A stretch of 64,000 nt of DNA, from contig CAJTBO010000004.1 of NCBI GenBank assembly GCA_910573755.1, positions 186,001 to 250,000 of the forward strand, written 5' to 3'. The notes beneath the pieces were generated by a model. It did no database searches. It worked only from the letters and a program-made list of their open reading frames with translations, and was not told the DNA's origin. Numbering within the stretch: the first letter of the stretch is position 1; each line of letters starts with the position of its first letter. This document shows positions 16,645-28,124 of the stretch, one piece after another. Position numbers and translations under genes: made by a program. This DNA comes from Lachnospiraceae bacterium. Lineage in GTDB: Bacteria; Bacillota; Clostridia; Lachnospirales; Lachnospiraceae.

Positions 16645-17622
16645 TTAAAGATATACCATAGCCGTCAGCACCAGAAAAAGCCCCATCAAAATACTGATGA
16701 TCCCCGATGCCATATTAAAGTTCCTTTTATTACAATAATACTGGTTCTGCGCAGGCGGCACCGCCGAGTAGGGCACCTGCATGGCATCCAGCATGGCGAG
16801 GAAATCCGCCGCCCGTTTGCTCATATATTCATGCAGCCCGAAACTGACGGTCTGGGCGAACCAGTGTTTTGCCACCTGCAGGTTGTTCATATTGTATTCC
16901 AGCCTGCCCATATAATAGCAATACCTGACAAACTCATAACGGCTCCCCAGCCTGCCCGCCGCATACAGGTTCATCATATCCGCCTTGATCCTGTCATTTT
17001 TACCCGCAAACATCATATCCCGGAAGTTCAGTTCCTGCAAAAGGGCGATTGCCTGCGCCTGCAGTTTCCTCTTCACCTGAGGATTATGAATCCAGTTGTT
17101 GCGGAAAGCGTCCATGCACACATGAAAATTCTGCATATCCTCCAGTTCCCCGTAAAAGCGGCACCAGAAATAATCGTACATCATCCTCGCCCTGTTGTTG
17201 CAAAGTTCGTACTTCGGTTTCATCTCCATCAGGTTCTGATAAGCCGCGTCGAAATCCCCCATCACCAGATAGGCGTCGGTGCGGTTGATGCGCTGGCTGC
17301 GCCGCATGCCCGGAAACTGAAACCTCTCCAGATATTTCACGCATTCCAGATAGGCGTCAAAATCGCACTCCTGAGTGGCTATCATCTGCAGGCTGTAATT
17401 GCGCATCATGACCATCATGAAATACACATATAACAGCCAGAACAGCAGCAGCATAATCCCGACCGGATTATAGTAGGGCGTATAAACCTTCTGGTATGTA
17501 CGATGCAGAAAACTTCCCTCGGATACCACAAACACAACTGCCACAGGCCAGATCAGCGTCATCAGCACATGAAGCGCCTTGACCCGCCTGACATTTTTTC
17601 TTACCATATTTGTTCTTGTCAT
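16645..17622 (-). CDS. Membrane protein with helical-repeat domain, unknown function
   Basis: 325 aa. Two N-terminal membrane segments (about residues 17-37 and 52-75), then a soluble region (about 80-280) rich in aromatic residues, Met and Arg with TPR-like helix pairs (for example DAYLVMGDFDAAYQNLMEM, CYYMGRLEYNMNNLQVAKHW), then a C-terminal membrane segment (about 303-323). I recognise no named family. The TPR-like pattern suggests protein-protein contacts. It starts 17 nt after the end of the acidic 92-codon gene, so the two probably form an operon. Confidence 0.65.
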   Translation of the reverse strand: MTRTNMVRKNVRRVKALHVLMTLIWPVAVVFVVSEGSFLHRTYQKVYTPYYNPVGIMLLLFWLLYVYFMMVMMRNYSLQMIATQECDFDAYLECVKYLERFQFPGMRRSQRINRTDAYLVMGDFDAAYQNLMEMKPKYELCNNRARMMYDYFWCRFYGELEDMQNFHVCMDAFRNNWIHNPQVKRKLQAQAIALLQELNFRDMMFAGKNDRIKADMMNLYAAGRLGSRYEFVRYCYYMGRLEYNMNNLQVAKHWFAQTVSFGLHEYMSKRAADFLAMLDAMQVPYSAVPPAQNQYYCNKRNFNMASGIISILMGLFLVLTAMVYL

Positions 17623-17639
17623 TGATCTTTTTTATCCTT

Positions 17640-17906
17640 CTAACCTTCCACTATCAGATATCGCCCGTCTCCGATCTCGAAGACTTCCGAGGCTTCCAGA
17701 ATGTTCTCCGCATCCGCCTCCTCCGTATCTATTCCCTGTTCTTCAAAATACTCCAGTACCTCATCCGCGGATTCGGCGATCACAGCCATGCACTCCTCCA
17801 GAAATGCCTCCGCTTCACTCTCGTTCTCCACCACGTCCTCCGGAAATAACTGCCTTTGATTTTCTAAAAAACAGAGAACGGCAGCATCATCATACTCGTA
17901 AGTCAT
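17640..17906 (-). CDS. Small acidic hypothetical protein
   Basis: 88 aa from the ATG at 17906; the frame also opens at a TTG at 17918, but AGGAAAGG lies directly against that TTG, too close to use. Very acidic (many Glu and Asp) with helical stretches such as AEAFLEECMAVIAESADEVLEYF, and a final hydrophobic strand GDGRYLIVEG. No recognised domain. It sits between ppk and the membrane protein gene on the same strand. Confidence 0.55.
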   Translation of the reverse strand: MTYEYDDAAVLCFLENQRQLFPEDVVENESEAEAFLEECMAVIAESADEVLEYFEEQGIDTEEADAENILEASEVFEIGDGRYLIVEG

Positions 17907-17969
17907 ACTTTTTACCAACCTTTCCTCGTTATCCTGAAAAATGAAAAATACACAGGCTCAGATTCCGCT

Positions 17970-20102
<2,133 letters not shown>

Positions 20103-20116
20103 GATCGCCATCCCTC

Positions 20117-21661
20117 CTAAAAACTCTTCTTCTGCCGGATCACCGGCCTGATACTGTACACCTCTTCAAAGAAATCCGCGCGCCTCGTAAAAAGCCCCCG
20201 CTCCAGTGTGATATCCGCCGCCGTATCCACCTGGATCACGAGCTGTCCGTCCTTCACCACGGTTTTGACATCCTTGAATTTCTGCTTATGGCTCCGGTCG
20301 AGCCCGTTCGCCACCCGCAGCAGCGCTGTCAGTTTCGCCACCACCAGATAGGCGTCCTCATCCAGCAGGCTCCTGCCGTCCGCATTGTAATAGTATACAA
20401 AAGGCAAATGGTTATATTTCACCACATTCGCCACGATCTCCCGCTCTTTATGGGAGAGTCCGATGATCTCCGTTGACATAATGATATTGTAGGAACATTC
20501 CCCCAGATTCACCATGCTGATATACTTGCCGCAGTCATGAAGCCTTGCGGCAAGCTGCAGAAGAAGCCTCTCCCGCTTTCCCAGTCCGTGGATACGCTTC
20601 ATGCTGTCAAAGATCGTCAGCGCGATCCGCTCCAACGTCTCTCCCCGCTTCTTGCTGCCCATATAACGCTTGCTGATATTTTCGGCGCTGGAGAGGATAT
20701 CCCGCTCAAAATCATGCTCCACCTTGAATATCTTATGCTGCTCCGCATATTCGTAGGCGATACCGTCACATAACGTCACCCCGGGCACCCACAGGAGCGA
20801 TGCGTCCATCATCTTTACAATCCGCTTCACAAGCACCGCGGAAATAAACAAAAGCAATGCGTTTTCCCGCGGGATATTCAGGGTGCCCGCAATCTCAAGC
20901 AGAGTCCTTGACTGCACCGATTCCAGAAAACTCATATACTGATCCGCATCGATCATCCCCGGCCTCTCCCCGGTAATCGCGGGATTCTGCAGGATCACGG
21001 AAAGATAGTCGTCCACCACGATGATATTTTCGATCCGGCAGTCCTTCAGATACATTTTCTTAAAAACGGAAAGCTGCGCCGTGGCGATCTCATCGATCAG
21101 TCCTTCTACTTTAGAGGACGCCGCATCCAAATGCGTCAGCCGCTCCTGCAGCCGCAAAACCCCCAGACGCATATTCTGGGTGGAGATCAGGCTTCCCTTC
21201 TCAAACAGGGATATCTGGATGCTGCCGCCCCCGATGTCCACAATGGCGGTTCCCTTTTCCATGATCTTGTCAAAATCTTCCGTCCTGGAAGCAATGGATT
21301 TATAATCCATAAAACGCTGCTCGGAATTGCTCAGCACATCAATCCTGATCCCGGTGCGCTGCCGGATCTGATCCAGCAGTATCTTCGTATTTTTCGTCTC
21401 CCGCACGGCGCTGGTCCCGTATGCCTTATAATCACTGACCTTATAGGATCTCATGATATTCTGGAACTCTTTCAGGATACCGCAGAGTTCGTTCACCGCC
21501 TCATAGGAGACCTTGCCCTCCGCATAGGTATCGCTGCCTAAATCCAGCCGGTATCTGATATCGTCCACCTGCTTCATGCCGCCCTTGCCGGACATCTCGA
21601 ATATCTTCATCTCCAGATCGTAGGAACCTATATCGATTGCCGCAAATGTCGTTATCGCCAC
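20117..21661 (-). CDS. ppx: Exopolyphosphatase / Ppx-GppA phosphatase with HD domain
   Basis: 514 aa. The N-terminal actin-like ASKHA fold begins FAAIDIGSYDLEMKIFE (phosphate-1 motif) and has GTAIVDIGGGSIQISLF (phosphate-2) and YGTSAVRETKN. The C-terminal part has an HD-type region with AARLHDCGKYI (about 375), as in long Ppx enzymes. It would release phosphate from polyphosphate or hydrolyse pppGpp. The ppk partner directly downstream favours polyphosphate. The first glycine-rich motif reads IGSYD, where many relatives have IGSNS. Confidence 0.9.
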   Translation of the reverse strand: MAITTFAAIDIGSYDLEMKIFEMSGKGGMKQVDDIRYRLDLGSDTYAEGKVSYEAVNELCGILKEFQNIMRSYKVSDYKAYGTSAVRETKNTKILLDQIRQRTGIRIDVLSNSEQRFMDYKSIASRTEDFDKIMEKGTAIVDIGGGSIQISLFEKGSLISTQNMRLGVLRLQERLTHLDAASSKVEGLIDEIATAQLSVFKKMYLKDCRIENIIVVDDYLSVILQNPAITGERPGMIDADQYMSFLESVQSRTLLEIAGTLNIPRENALLLFISAVLVKRIVKMMDASLLWVPGVTLCDGIAYEYAEQHKIFKVEHDFERDILSSAENISKRYMGSKKRGETLERIALTIFDSMKRIHGLGKRERLLLQLAARLHDCGKYISMVNLGECSYNIIMSTEIIGLSHKEREIVANVVKYNHLPFVYYYNADGRSLLDEDAYLVVAKLTALLRVANGLDRSHKQKFKDVKTVVKDGQLVIQVDTAADITLERGLFTRRADFFEEVYSIRPVIRQKKSF

Positions 21662-21704
21662 AACTACTACCCCCTTATTCCCTTCCGCGATTTTCCTGCC
21701 GTTT

Positions 21705-23018
21705 TTACAGTTTCCCGAGAAGGTAATCTATAAACTGCTGCGCCGTCCGCCCTGAGAGGCCGCCGTGGGAGAGTTCCCATCTGTTGGCTTCCAGCAGCAG
21801 CTTTTCTTCTTCCATATCAATATGATAACGCTTTGCCAGCGTTCTGACAATATTCTGAAACTCTTTTGGTGCAGGTTTTCCGAAATAGATCGTCACACCG
21901 AACCGGTAAGCCAGAGAAAGCTTCTCCTGTACCGTATCATTGGTATGCAGATCTTCATCCCTGTCGTTTTTATCGGAAGCGGTTTCCCGGATCAGGTGCC
22001 GCCTGTTGGAAGTCGCATAGATCAGTACATTCTTCGGCTTCTTCTCCAGTCCCCCCTCGATCACCGCTTTCAAATATTTGTAATCCGTCTCAAAATCCTC
22101 AAAACTCAGATCATCCATATAGATGATGAATTTGTAATTCCTGTTTTTGATCTGACCGATGATATCGTTTAAATCCCGGAACTGGTGCTTATACAGTTCG
22201 ATGATACGCAGTCCCTTTTCATAGTATTCATTGGCGATGGCTTTGATACTGGAGGATTTCCCCGTACCAGCATCCCCGAACAGCAGGCAGTTGTTCGCCT
22301 TTTTATTCCGCACAAAAGCCTCCGTGTTATCGATCAGCTTCTGCTTCTGACTCTCATATCCCACCAGATCGTCAAGGTGCACATGGGCAATGTTGGTGAT
22401 CGGCACGATCCGCGCACCTTCTTCCCCCGGGACAATGCGGAACGCCTTGTGCAGCCCGAATTTCCCGACGCCGTAGTCCCTGTAGAACTGCGTCAGTGTG
22501 TCCTTCATCTCTTCGGGCGTATTGTCGCGGCAGAATTGTTCCGCCAGATCGCAGATCCGCTGCCGTATCCTTGTATTATAGACTTTGCTCTCCTCGTCGC
22601 TGCCCTGATACTGCTCGATCAGCGCCCAGCTCTCCGCCCCGAAAAGCTTTACCACCGGCGCGAAATCAAAGTCAAAAAACTCCTTGAATATCACAATATC
22701 ATGCAGCACCGCCTGATTGATGCTGCCCTCCGCCGGCCCCACCACCTCGCAGGCGCGGCTGTAACTGTTTTCATCATTGACAAGAAGATTTGCCAGATAA
22801 CAGTGCCAGAGGTTTCCGTAAAAGCCGTGGTTGCCCGCCAGCTCCAGCAGTTCATGGATACAGGCGTAGAACAGTTCTTTTAGCTCTTCCAGCCTTCCGG
22901 ATGCTCCTTTATAATGATATATCTCTTTATAGTGGTCTATGATATAGGACATGTCCGAAAGAAGTTTTCCTTCTTCTCTGGACATGTTTCTGTATACAAT
23001 CAGTTCTTTTTCTCTCAT
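21705..23018 (-). CDS. DUF815 family AAA ATPase
   Basis: 437 aa from the ATG at 23018 (GGAAGGGAAAACA before it). Walker A is LLFGDAGTGKSSSIKAIA (about residues 230-247) and Walker B FIIYMDDLSFE (about 285-295). The sensor region is ATSNRRHLI, and the C-terminus is SGRTAQQFIDYLL. This is the PF05673 (DUF815) pattern; the family resembles DnaA/DnaC-type ATPases but its role is unknown. The N-terminal 200 residues are helical. It lies 43 nt upstream of ppx on the same strand and may be in the same operon. Confidence 0.85.
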   Translation of the reverse strand: MREKELIVYRNMSREEGKLLSDMSYIIDHYKEIYHYKGASGRLEELKELFYACIHELLELAGNHGFYGNLWHCYLANLLVNDENSYSRACEVVGPAEGSINQAVLHDIVIFKEFFDFDFAPVVKLFGAESWALIEQYQGSDEESKVYNTRIRQRICDLAEQFCRDNTPEEMKDTLTQFYRDYGVGKFGLHKAFRIVPGEEGARIVPITNIAHVHLDDLVGYESQKQKLIDNTEAFVRNKKANNCLLFGDAGTGKSSSIKAIANEYYEKGLRIIELYKHQFRDLNDIIGQIKNRNYKFIIYMDDLSFEDFETDYKYLKAVIEGGLEKKPKNVLIYATSNRRHLIRETASDKNDRDEDLHTNDTVQEKLSLAYRFGVTIYFGKPAPKEFQNIVRTLAKRYHIDMEEEKLLLEANRWELSHGGLSGRTAQQFIDYLLGKL

Positions 23019-23123
23019 TGTTTTCCCTTCCGTCCTCAAACCCCTTCCGTCTGTTTATGATCAAACGCTCCTTATTTCTTCCTCCCTGAACCGGTACGAT
23101 AAATCCCGGTTATCCACATCTTC

Positions 23124-24254
23124 CTAATAATTCCCCAGAATCCTCATATTTCTCGCTTCATCCCGCAGTCCCCGCAGGGCGTTCTTCACTGCGGAATCCC
23201 CGAGATTCCCGTCAAAATCAATGAAAAACCTGTACTCCCAGTTCCGCTCCTCGATGGGGCGGCTCTCGATCTTGTTCATATTCAGATTATTGTAGATAAA
23301 ATGGGACAGCATATGGTATAAAGAGCCGCTCTCATGGGGCACCTCAAAACAGATGCTGACTTTTTTCGCGTCCTTTTTAAATATCTTCTGGTTCGTGACA
23401 ATAATGAACCGCGTGGAGTTGGAACTGGACTGGTTGATGCCCTTTTGCAGTACTTCCAGCCCGTAAAGCTTCGCCGCATACTCGCTGGCGATCGCCGCCT
23501 GGCTCTTATCCCCGTCCTTTTGTACTTTCTTCGCAGCAAAGGCATTATTCTTCATGCTGATCTGCTTCCAGGAAGGGTATTCCAGCAAAAACCTTGCGCT
23601 CTGCATCAGCGACTGGGGGTGGGAACAGACGGTGTGTATATCCGAAAGCTTTGTCCCCGGCAGCCCCATCAGGCAGTGCTCTATTTTGATCACCTGTTCT
23701 CCCACGATATAATTTTCAAACTCCGCAAGCAGATCGTATATCTCGCTGACAACGCCCGCCGTGGAATTTTCGATCGGCAGTACCGCGAAATCCGCACTGC
23801 CCTCGTCTATGGCTATCATCGCGTCCCGGAACGTGTCCACATGAAAACTGCTGATCTGATCCCCGAAATACTGCATCATCGCCGCCTGAGAATAAGCGCC
23901 GTCCGCCCCCTGAAAGACCACCCGCGCTTTTTCCGTATCCAGCTTATCCACACCGATAAACGGAAGCTTTCCGAGAGCGCCCTTCTCGGTGAGCATCTGA
24001 TACTGCAGCTTCCGGCTCATGGACATGATCTGCTCAAACAGTTCCGTGATGCCGTGCCTGTTAAAATCATTGCTGACAAGGGATTTGAGAACCGCCAGCT
24101 TCTCCTCCTCCCGCTGTTTGTCGAATACTTTTTTTCCGGTCTCTATTTTATATTCGGCTACCTGCCCCGAAATTTTCATCCTTCTTTCATAGAGAGATAC
24201 GATCTCTCTGTCGATTTCGTCGATCTGCCCTCTGAGCGTCAGTAAATCTATCAT
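23124..24254 (-). CDS. pheA: Bifunctional chorismate mutase / prephenate dehydratase
   Basis: 376 aa. Residues 1-85 are an AroQ chorismate mutase helix bundle (LRGQIDEIDREIVSLYERR, KISGQVAEYK). Residues about 110-290 are prephenate dehydratase, with FQGADGAYSQAA, IENSTAGVVSEIYDLL and SNSTRFIIV (the catalytic TRF). Residues about 298-376 are an ACT domain carrying the GSLY and ESRP motifs that bind Phe in feedback control. It makes phenylpyruvate from chorismate. It has its own promoter, and no other aromatic genes adjoin it. Confidence 0.96.
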   Translation of the reverse strand: MIDLLTLRGQIDEIDREIVSLYERRMKISGQVAEYKIETGKKVFDKQREEEKLAVLKSLVSNDFNRHGITELFEQIMSMSRKLQYQMLTEKGALGKLPFIGVDKLDTEKARVVFQGADGAYSQAAMMQYFGDQISSFHVDTFRDAMIAIDEGSADFAVLPIENSTAGVVSEIYDLLAEFENYIVGEQVIKIEHCLMGLPGTKLSDIHTVCSHPQSLMQSARFLLEYPSWKQISMKNNAFAAKKVQKDGDKSQAAIASEYAAKLYGLEVLQKGINQSSSNSTRFIIVTNQKIFKKDAKKVSICFEVPHESGSLYHMLSHFIYNNLNMNKIESRPIEERNWEYRFFIDFDGNLGDSAVKNALRGLRDEARNMRILGNY

Positions 24255-24299
24255 TTTCTTTCCTCTTTTTCATCTGTTCTGTCATATTATTTATTCTAT

Positions 24300-24328
24300 A
24301 TTTTAGTACATTTATTTCTTGATAGCAA
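24300..24328 (-). promoter_or_regulatory. Promoter of pheA
   Basis: On the minus strand TTGCTA (24328-24323) and TAAAAT (24305-24300) are separated by 17 nt, about 45 nt upstream of the pheA start. The short leader leaves no room for a T-box. Confidence 0.65.
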
Positions 24329-24377
24329 GTAGGGATAACATTATAATAAAGGATAACTGATTTTCATTGCAGCTTTC

Positions 24378-24406
24378 TGGACACCGGAGGAAAAACGGAT
24401 TATAAT
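24378..24406 (+). promoter_or_regulatory. Promoter of the DUF5050 gene
   Basis: TGGACA at 24378-24383 and a perfect TATAAT at 24401-24406 with 17-nt spacing, 105 nt upstream of the start codon. Confidence 0.75.
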
Positions 24407-24511
24407 ATAAAACAGTATTAAAAAAACAAGGATGCAAAATGCCGGATCGGATCTTACGCCCGGCACAATAAGATCATACATGGAAACCTATTAAGACAGG
24501 AGAGTTCTGCT

Positions 24512-25567
24512 ATGAAGAAAAATATGAAAAAGCCTTTGTATATTATCATACCCGCCGTTTTGATCGTACTTCTGATCCTTGCGGTCTATCTGGAGAAACG
24601 GGGTGTCCACCTGTCCCCCATCCCGAAGGATACGATCGGCAATACCGCCGGGAATCTGCGGGGAGAGGGAAAGTTTTGTGAATATGACGGGAAGGTTTAT
24701 TTCTCCAATCCCTATGACAATGATACGCTGTATGTCATGAACCCTGACGGGAGCAAAATGAAAAAACTGCTGAATTCCAGCGTTTCCTATATTAACGCCG
24801 GCGGGAATTATCTGTTTTATTACCTTGAGAGCAGAAACGGCGGCTCCGGCCTCGGTTATATCCGTGCCACCACAGGTATTTACCGTTCCACATTAAAAGG
24901 AAAAGAAAGTTCCTGTCTCGACAGCGATATGGCGACCATGATGGTGCTCGTGGGCGATACGATCTACTGCCAGCATTATGACAATACCGATTTCAGTACT
25001 TTCCATAAGATTCCCGCCGCAGGAAGCAAGGAGGAAATAGAACTCAGCAAAGACATCGTGGAGACCGCCTGTGTTCAAAACGGAATGATCTACTATAGCG
25101 GCGTCACCGATGACCACTACCTGCACGCCTGGGATACCCAAAGCGATACCACCGACATTATCTGGGAAGGCAACACAAGCTACCCCACAGTGATCGGCAA
25201 TTATCTGTATTATATGGATGTCGACAACGACTATCATCTGTGCCGTTACGATCTGTCAGGCGGGGAACTGGTGGAACTGACAAACGAGAGATTGGATTTT
25301 TATAATATATATGACAGTGTGATCTTTTATCAGACAAACGGTACCGATACGCCCGCCCTGATGCGTATGAGCATTAACGGCAGCAATCCGGAAGTCGTTA
25401 TGGAAGGCGTTTATCACAGGATCAATACGACCTCCGCCTACACTTATTTCCAGCCTTTTGATGACGATAGCATCATTTACCGCACCAGTACCTTCGGCCC
25501 TGTGGCAGTCGATAACTTCCCGGAAGCGAAGGAAGCCGCGCCGGAGGATCAGGAAAAGGAAAACTGA
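24512..25567 (+). CDS. Membrane-anchored DUF5050 beta-propeller-like protein
   Basis: 351 aa, start at 24512 with AGGAGAG upstream. One N-terminal membrane segment (about residues 8-26, YIIIPAVLIVLLILAVYL) places the rest outside the cell. The body repeats short strands of the form 'Y..GKVYFSNPYDNDTLYVMNPDGSKMKKL', typical of DUF5050 (six-bladed propeller-like). Such proteins are numerous in Clostridia and probably bind ligands at the surface; no catalytic residues are evident. The C-terminus is charged (Glu/Lys). Convergent with the folate operon, whose last gene ends 28 nt away. Confidence 0.8.
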   Translation: MKKNMKKPLYIIIPAVLIVLLILAVYLEKRGVHLSPIPKDTIGNTAGNLRGEGKFCEYDGKVYFSNPYDNDTLYVMNPDGSKMKKLLNSSVSYINAGGNYLFYYLESRNGGSGLGYIRATTGIYRSTLKGKESSCLDSDMATMMVLVGDTIYCQHYDNTDFSTFHKIPAAGSKEEIELSKDIVETACVQNGMIYYSGVTDDHYLHAWDTQSDTTDIIWEGNTSYPTVIGNYLYYMDVDNDYHLCRYDLSGGELVELTNERLDFYNIYDSVIFYQTNGTDTPALMRMSINGSNPEVVMEGVYHRINTTSAYTYFQPFDDDSIIYRTSTFGPVAVDNFPEAKEAAPEDQEKEN

Positions 25568-25595
25568 TCTGAGTCCGCACAGGAGACGGCAGTTT

Positions 25596-26423
25596 CTACG
25601 CCCTGCCAGTCTCCTCCAGTTCCTCAAGCATTTCCTTCACAGTCTTTCTGTAAACAGGGTGCACATAAAACGGCGCCAGTTCCGAAAGCGGCTCTAATAC
25701 AAACTGCCGGTTCTTCATATCAGGATGAGGAATCGACAGTTCTTTTTTTGCCAGAACAAGATCATCATAGAACAGGATATCCAGATCCAGAGTCCGGGGG
25801 CCCCAATGGATCTCCCGCTTTCTTTCCGCAAGCCTCTCTTCCTCCTGCAGCCTTGCAAGCAATCCTTCGGGGCTGTAGAGGGTTTCCGCCTCCAGCACAC
25901 CGTTTAAAAAATCGTCCTGCTCCACACCGCCGTAGGGCGCCGTCTCTATGTAATCAGAAACCCTGATGCCCCTGAAACAGACATCCGCCCGCAGATCTGC
26001 CACTGCCCGTTCCAGAAATTTTAACCGCTCCCCCATGTTCGAACCCAGCGCGATAAAAACCCTGTGCCAGCCTCTCTCTGTCTTTACGGAGACACTGTCA
26101 AAGCGAAGCGGGATCGGCGCATCCGGCTTTTCGACTTCCAGTTCCACTTTCCGGATCGCCGGAAACGCAAGCAGAAGCTCCTCCGCTACATGCCTTGTCA
26201 CGGCCTCCAGCAGATCAAAGCGGTTTTCCCGCATATAATTATCGATAAACAGGCAGGCCGCGCCATAATCCACGGCATCCGCAATATCGTCGCTTTTTCC
26301 CGCTTTTTCCGTATCGGTATAGAGCACCGCATTGACGCAGAAGTTCTGCCCCTGCTCCTTTTCCTGCTCGTATACGCCATGGTAGGCAAATATTTTAAGA
26401 TTCCTGATCCTGATCTGATCCAT
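25596..26423 (-). CDS. folK: FolB-FolK fusion: dihydroneopterin aldolase / HPPK
   Basis: 275 aa from the ATG at 26423 (AAGGACT upstream). Residues 1-118 are FolB (DQIRIRNLKIFAYHGVYEQEKEQG, with the family's YHGVYEQE); residues about 125-275 are FolK (VFIALGSNMGERLKFLERAV, APYGGVEQDDFLNGV, GPRTLDLDILFYDD, IPHPDMKNRQFVLEPL). It performs two consecutive steps of folate synthesis: aldolase cleavage of dihydroneopterin and pyrophosphorylation of the hydroxymethyl pterin for FolP. Last gene of the folC-folE-HD-folP-folBK cluster. Confidence 0.95.
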   Translation of the reverse strand: MDQIRIRNLKIFAYHGVYEQEKEQGQNFCVNAVLYTDTEKAGKSDDIADAVDYGAACLFIDNYMRENRFDLLEAVTRHVAEELLLAFPAIRKVELEVEKPDAPIPLRFDSVSVKTERGWHRVFIALGSNMGERLKFLERAVADLRADVCFRGIRVSDYIETAPYGGVEQDDFLNGVLEAETLYSPEGLLARLQEEERLAERKREIHWGPRTLDLDILFYDDLVLAKKELSIPHPDMKNRQFVLEPLSELAPFYVHPVYRKTVKEMLEELEETGRA

Positions 26424-26590
26424 AGTCCTTGTTTCCTTTGTTGTTTTTTCCGGCATTTTTATTTGCCGTTTTCTTAGCTGTTTTTTCTACGGCTCCATTA
26501 TACTCTACGTTTGCCCTGTGTCCAATCCTTTCACCTTCTCTTCAACCGCCCGAAGGATCACTGAATGAAAAAGGATTATCCAAGAATTTT

Positions 26591-27406
26591 CTATGCCGAA
26601 CAATAATCTCTGACCGCTTCCGCCATCCTCAAAGCCCGCGCATTCTCCTTCACATCATGCACCCGGATAAAGCTGCAGCCTTTTAAAACCCCGACTGCCG
26701 TTGTGACAAGCGTGCCCTCTAACCTTTCCGATACCGGCAGATCCAGCGTAAGCCCGATCACAGATTTTCTGCTGCATCCGAGCAGCAGCGGATATCCCCA
26801 TGTATGCAGCTTCTCCAGCTTTGCAATGATCTCCAGATTCTGCTCATAGGTCTTTCCGAAACCTACGCCGGGATCCAGTATAATCTTATCATCCGCAATG
26901 CCCGCCTTTTTTGCCAATGAAACACTTTCCTGCAGATCATGAATAACATCTGTTATGAATGACTTGTAAACCGTATTATCCCTGTTATGCATCAGACAGC
27001 AGGGAACTTCCGCCTCCGCGATCACCTGTGCCATTTTATCATCGTATTTCAGTCCCCGGATATCATTGATCAGATCCGCCCCCGCCGAAATTCCCGCCTT
27101 TGCAACGTCACCCTTGCAGGTATCCAGCGATACGGGAATGTCAAATCTTCTTTTCAGGTTTTCTATCACAGGCACAACACGCCCGATCTCTTCCTGTGCC
27201 GAAATCTTCGTATGCCCGGGCCTTGAGGATTCCCCGCCGATATCCACGATATCCATCCCTTCCCGTATCATCTCCTCCACATGGAAAAGCGCCTGATCCA
27301 TGTCCTGAAACTTTCCGCCGTCGGAAAAAGAATCCGGCGTCACATTCAGGATCCCCATGATATAACAATGATGTTTTGTGTCAAAATCTCTGCTGCCTAT
27401 TCTCAT
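26591..27406 (-). CDS. folP: Dihydropteroate synthase
   Basis: 271 aa from the ATG at 27406 (GGAGATATTATATT before it); the longer open frame lacks a site. It condenses hydroxymethyl-dihydropterin pyrophosphate with p-aminobenzoate. TIM barrel with MGILNVTPDSFSDGG, DIGGESSRPGH, LINDIRG, ILDPGVGFGKT and LLGCSRKS, the full set of family motifs; it is the target of sulfonamides. It sits between the HD hydrolase gene and folBK. Confidence 0.96.
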   Translation of the reverse strand: MRIGSRDFDTKHHCYIMGILNVTPDSFSDGGKFQDMDQALFHVEEMIREGMDIVDIGGESSRPGHTKISAQEEIGRVVPVIENLKRRFDIPVSLDTCKGDVAKAGISAGADLINDIRGLKYDDKMAQVIAEAEVPCCLMHNRDNTVYKSFITDVIHDLQESVSLAKKAGIADDKIILDPGVGFGKTYEQNLEIIAKLEKLHTWGYPLLLGCSRKSVIGLTLDLPVSERLEGTLVTTAVGVLKGCSFIRVHDVKENARALRMAEAVRDYCSA

Positions 27407-27449
27407 AATATAATATCTCCGTATGCCTTTCGCTTTCCTGCAGCGCCTC

Positions 27450-27932
27450 TCAGTATCTAAGTTCCCGATTTTTCCTGGTGCCCTTCCAGTCGCACTCCCT
27501 CTCCGCTTCACAGCAAAAGCAGCTCCTGCTCATCTTATCCGCACGGTACAAAATGCCGTCCAGCGTCTCATCCTGCCCAATCGCCGCATTCCTGTGGTTT
27601 AAGATGGCGGAAAGTATCTGTTCCGACTCTTCTTTTGTAAAGCCGCTCTCCGCAAGGATCTCCGGCGCAAACAGGGCTGACGCCTTCTCGTGGGGCGTCC
27701 CGTCCTCATACTGTTTCCATCTGCCGATATCATGGAGCAGTGCCGCCGCGTAGATCATTTCCTTTGACACAGACAACCCCTGCTGCAGATTGAAGATCAT
27801 CGCCAGCCTCGCCACATCCAGAAAATGCCCCATATCATGATGACAGAAGCGCCTTCCCTCTTCTGCCATCCTGTTCTTTTCCAGATATTCTTTATATCGT
27901 ATATGATTTAATATTTTATTGACACGCTCCAA
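27450..27932 (-). CDS. HD-domain hydrolase in the folate operon
   Basis: 160 aa. HD-superfamily metal ligands are in CHHDMGHFLDVAR (about residues 30-42), LLHDIGRW (about 69), HEKAS and NHRN, followed by RADKMSR. The C-terminus has a Cys cluster (SRSCFCCEAERECDW) that may bind metal. HD phosphohydrolases occur often in Clostridia folate clusters, and the place suggests dephosphorylation of dihydroneopterin triphosphate or monophosphate, a step with no other enzyme here. That role is inferred from context only. Confidence 0.75.
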   Translation of the reverse strand: MERVNKILNHIRYKEYLEKNRMAEEGRRFCHHDMGHFLDVARLAMIFNLQQGLSVSKEMIYAAALLHDIGRWKQYEDGTPHEKASALFAPEILAESGFTKEESEQILSAILNHRNAAIGQDETLDGILYRADKMSRSCFCCEAERECDWKGTRKNRELRY

Positions 27933-27972
27933 CTTTTTATTCCCGTCCCCGCAAATTGCATAATTTCCGCAG

Positions 27973-28124
27973 CATCAGCCCGTCTGCTTCCTCCCGACTC
28001 ATATCCCCGGCATCGGCCCGTCTGCTTCCTCCCGACTCATATCCCCGGCATCAGCCCGTCTGCTTCCTTCCGATTCATATCCCCGGCATCGGCCTGTCTG
28101 CTTCCTTCCGATTCATATCCCCAG
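27973..28124. repeat. Four tandem copies of a 38-bp unit at the end of folE
   Basis: Exact 38-bp periodicity (27973, 28011, 28049, 28087), four copies with a few substitutions. In coding orientation each unit contains GGGGATATGAATCGGAAG. The copy nearest folE contains the folE stop codon, so the array probably arose by repeated duplication of the gene's 3' edge. There are no spacers, so it is not a CRISPR array. It fills the folE-HD intergenic gap. Confidence 0.9.

Noticed and set aside
16477-17433. 318-codon plus-strand ORF
   Set aside because: Antisense to the TPR-like membrane protein, overlaps the HAD stop and terminator, composition rich in His and Pro, no ribosome-binding site.
23334-24245. 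303-codon plus-strand ORF inside pheA
   Set aside because: Antisense shadow; pheA has all family motifs on the other strand.
27973-28124. Possible CRISPR array
   Set aside because: The units are contiguous tandem copies without unique spacers, and no cas genes are present. The same applies to the arrays at 31681, 35429 and 38627.
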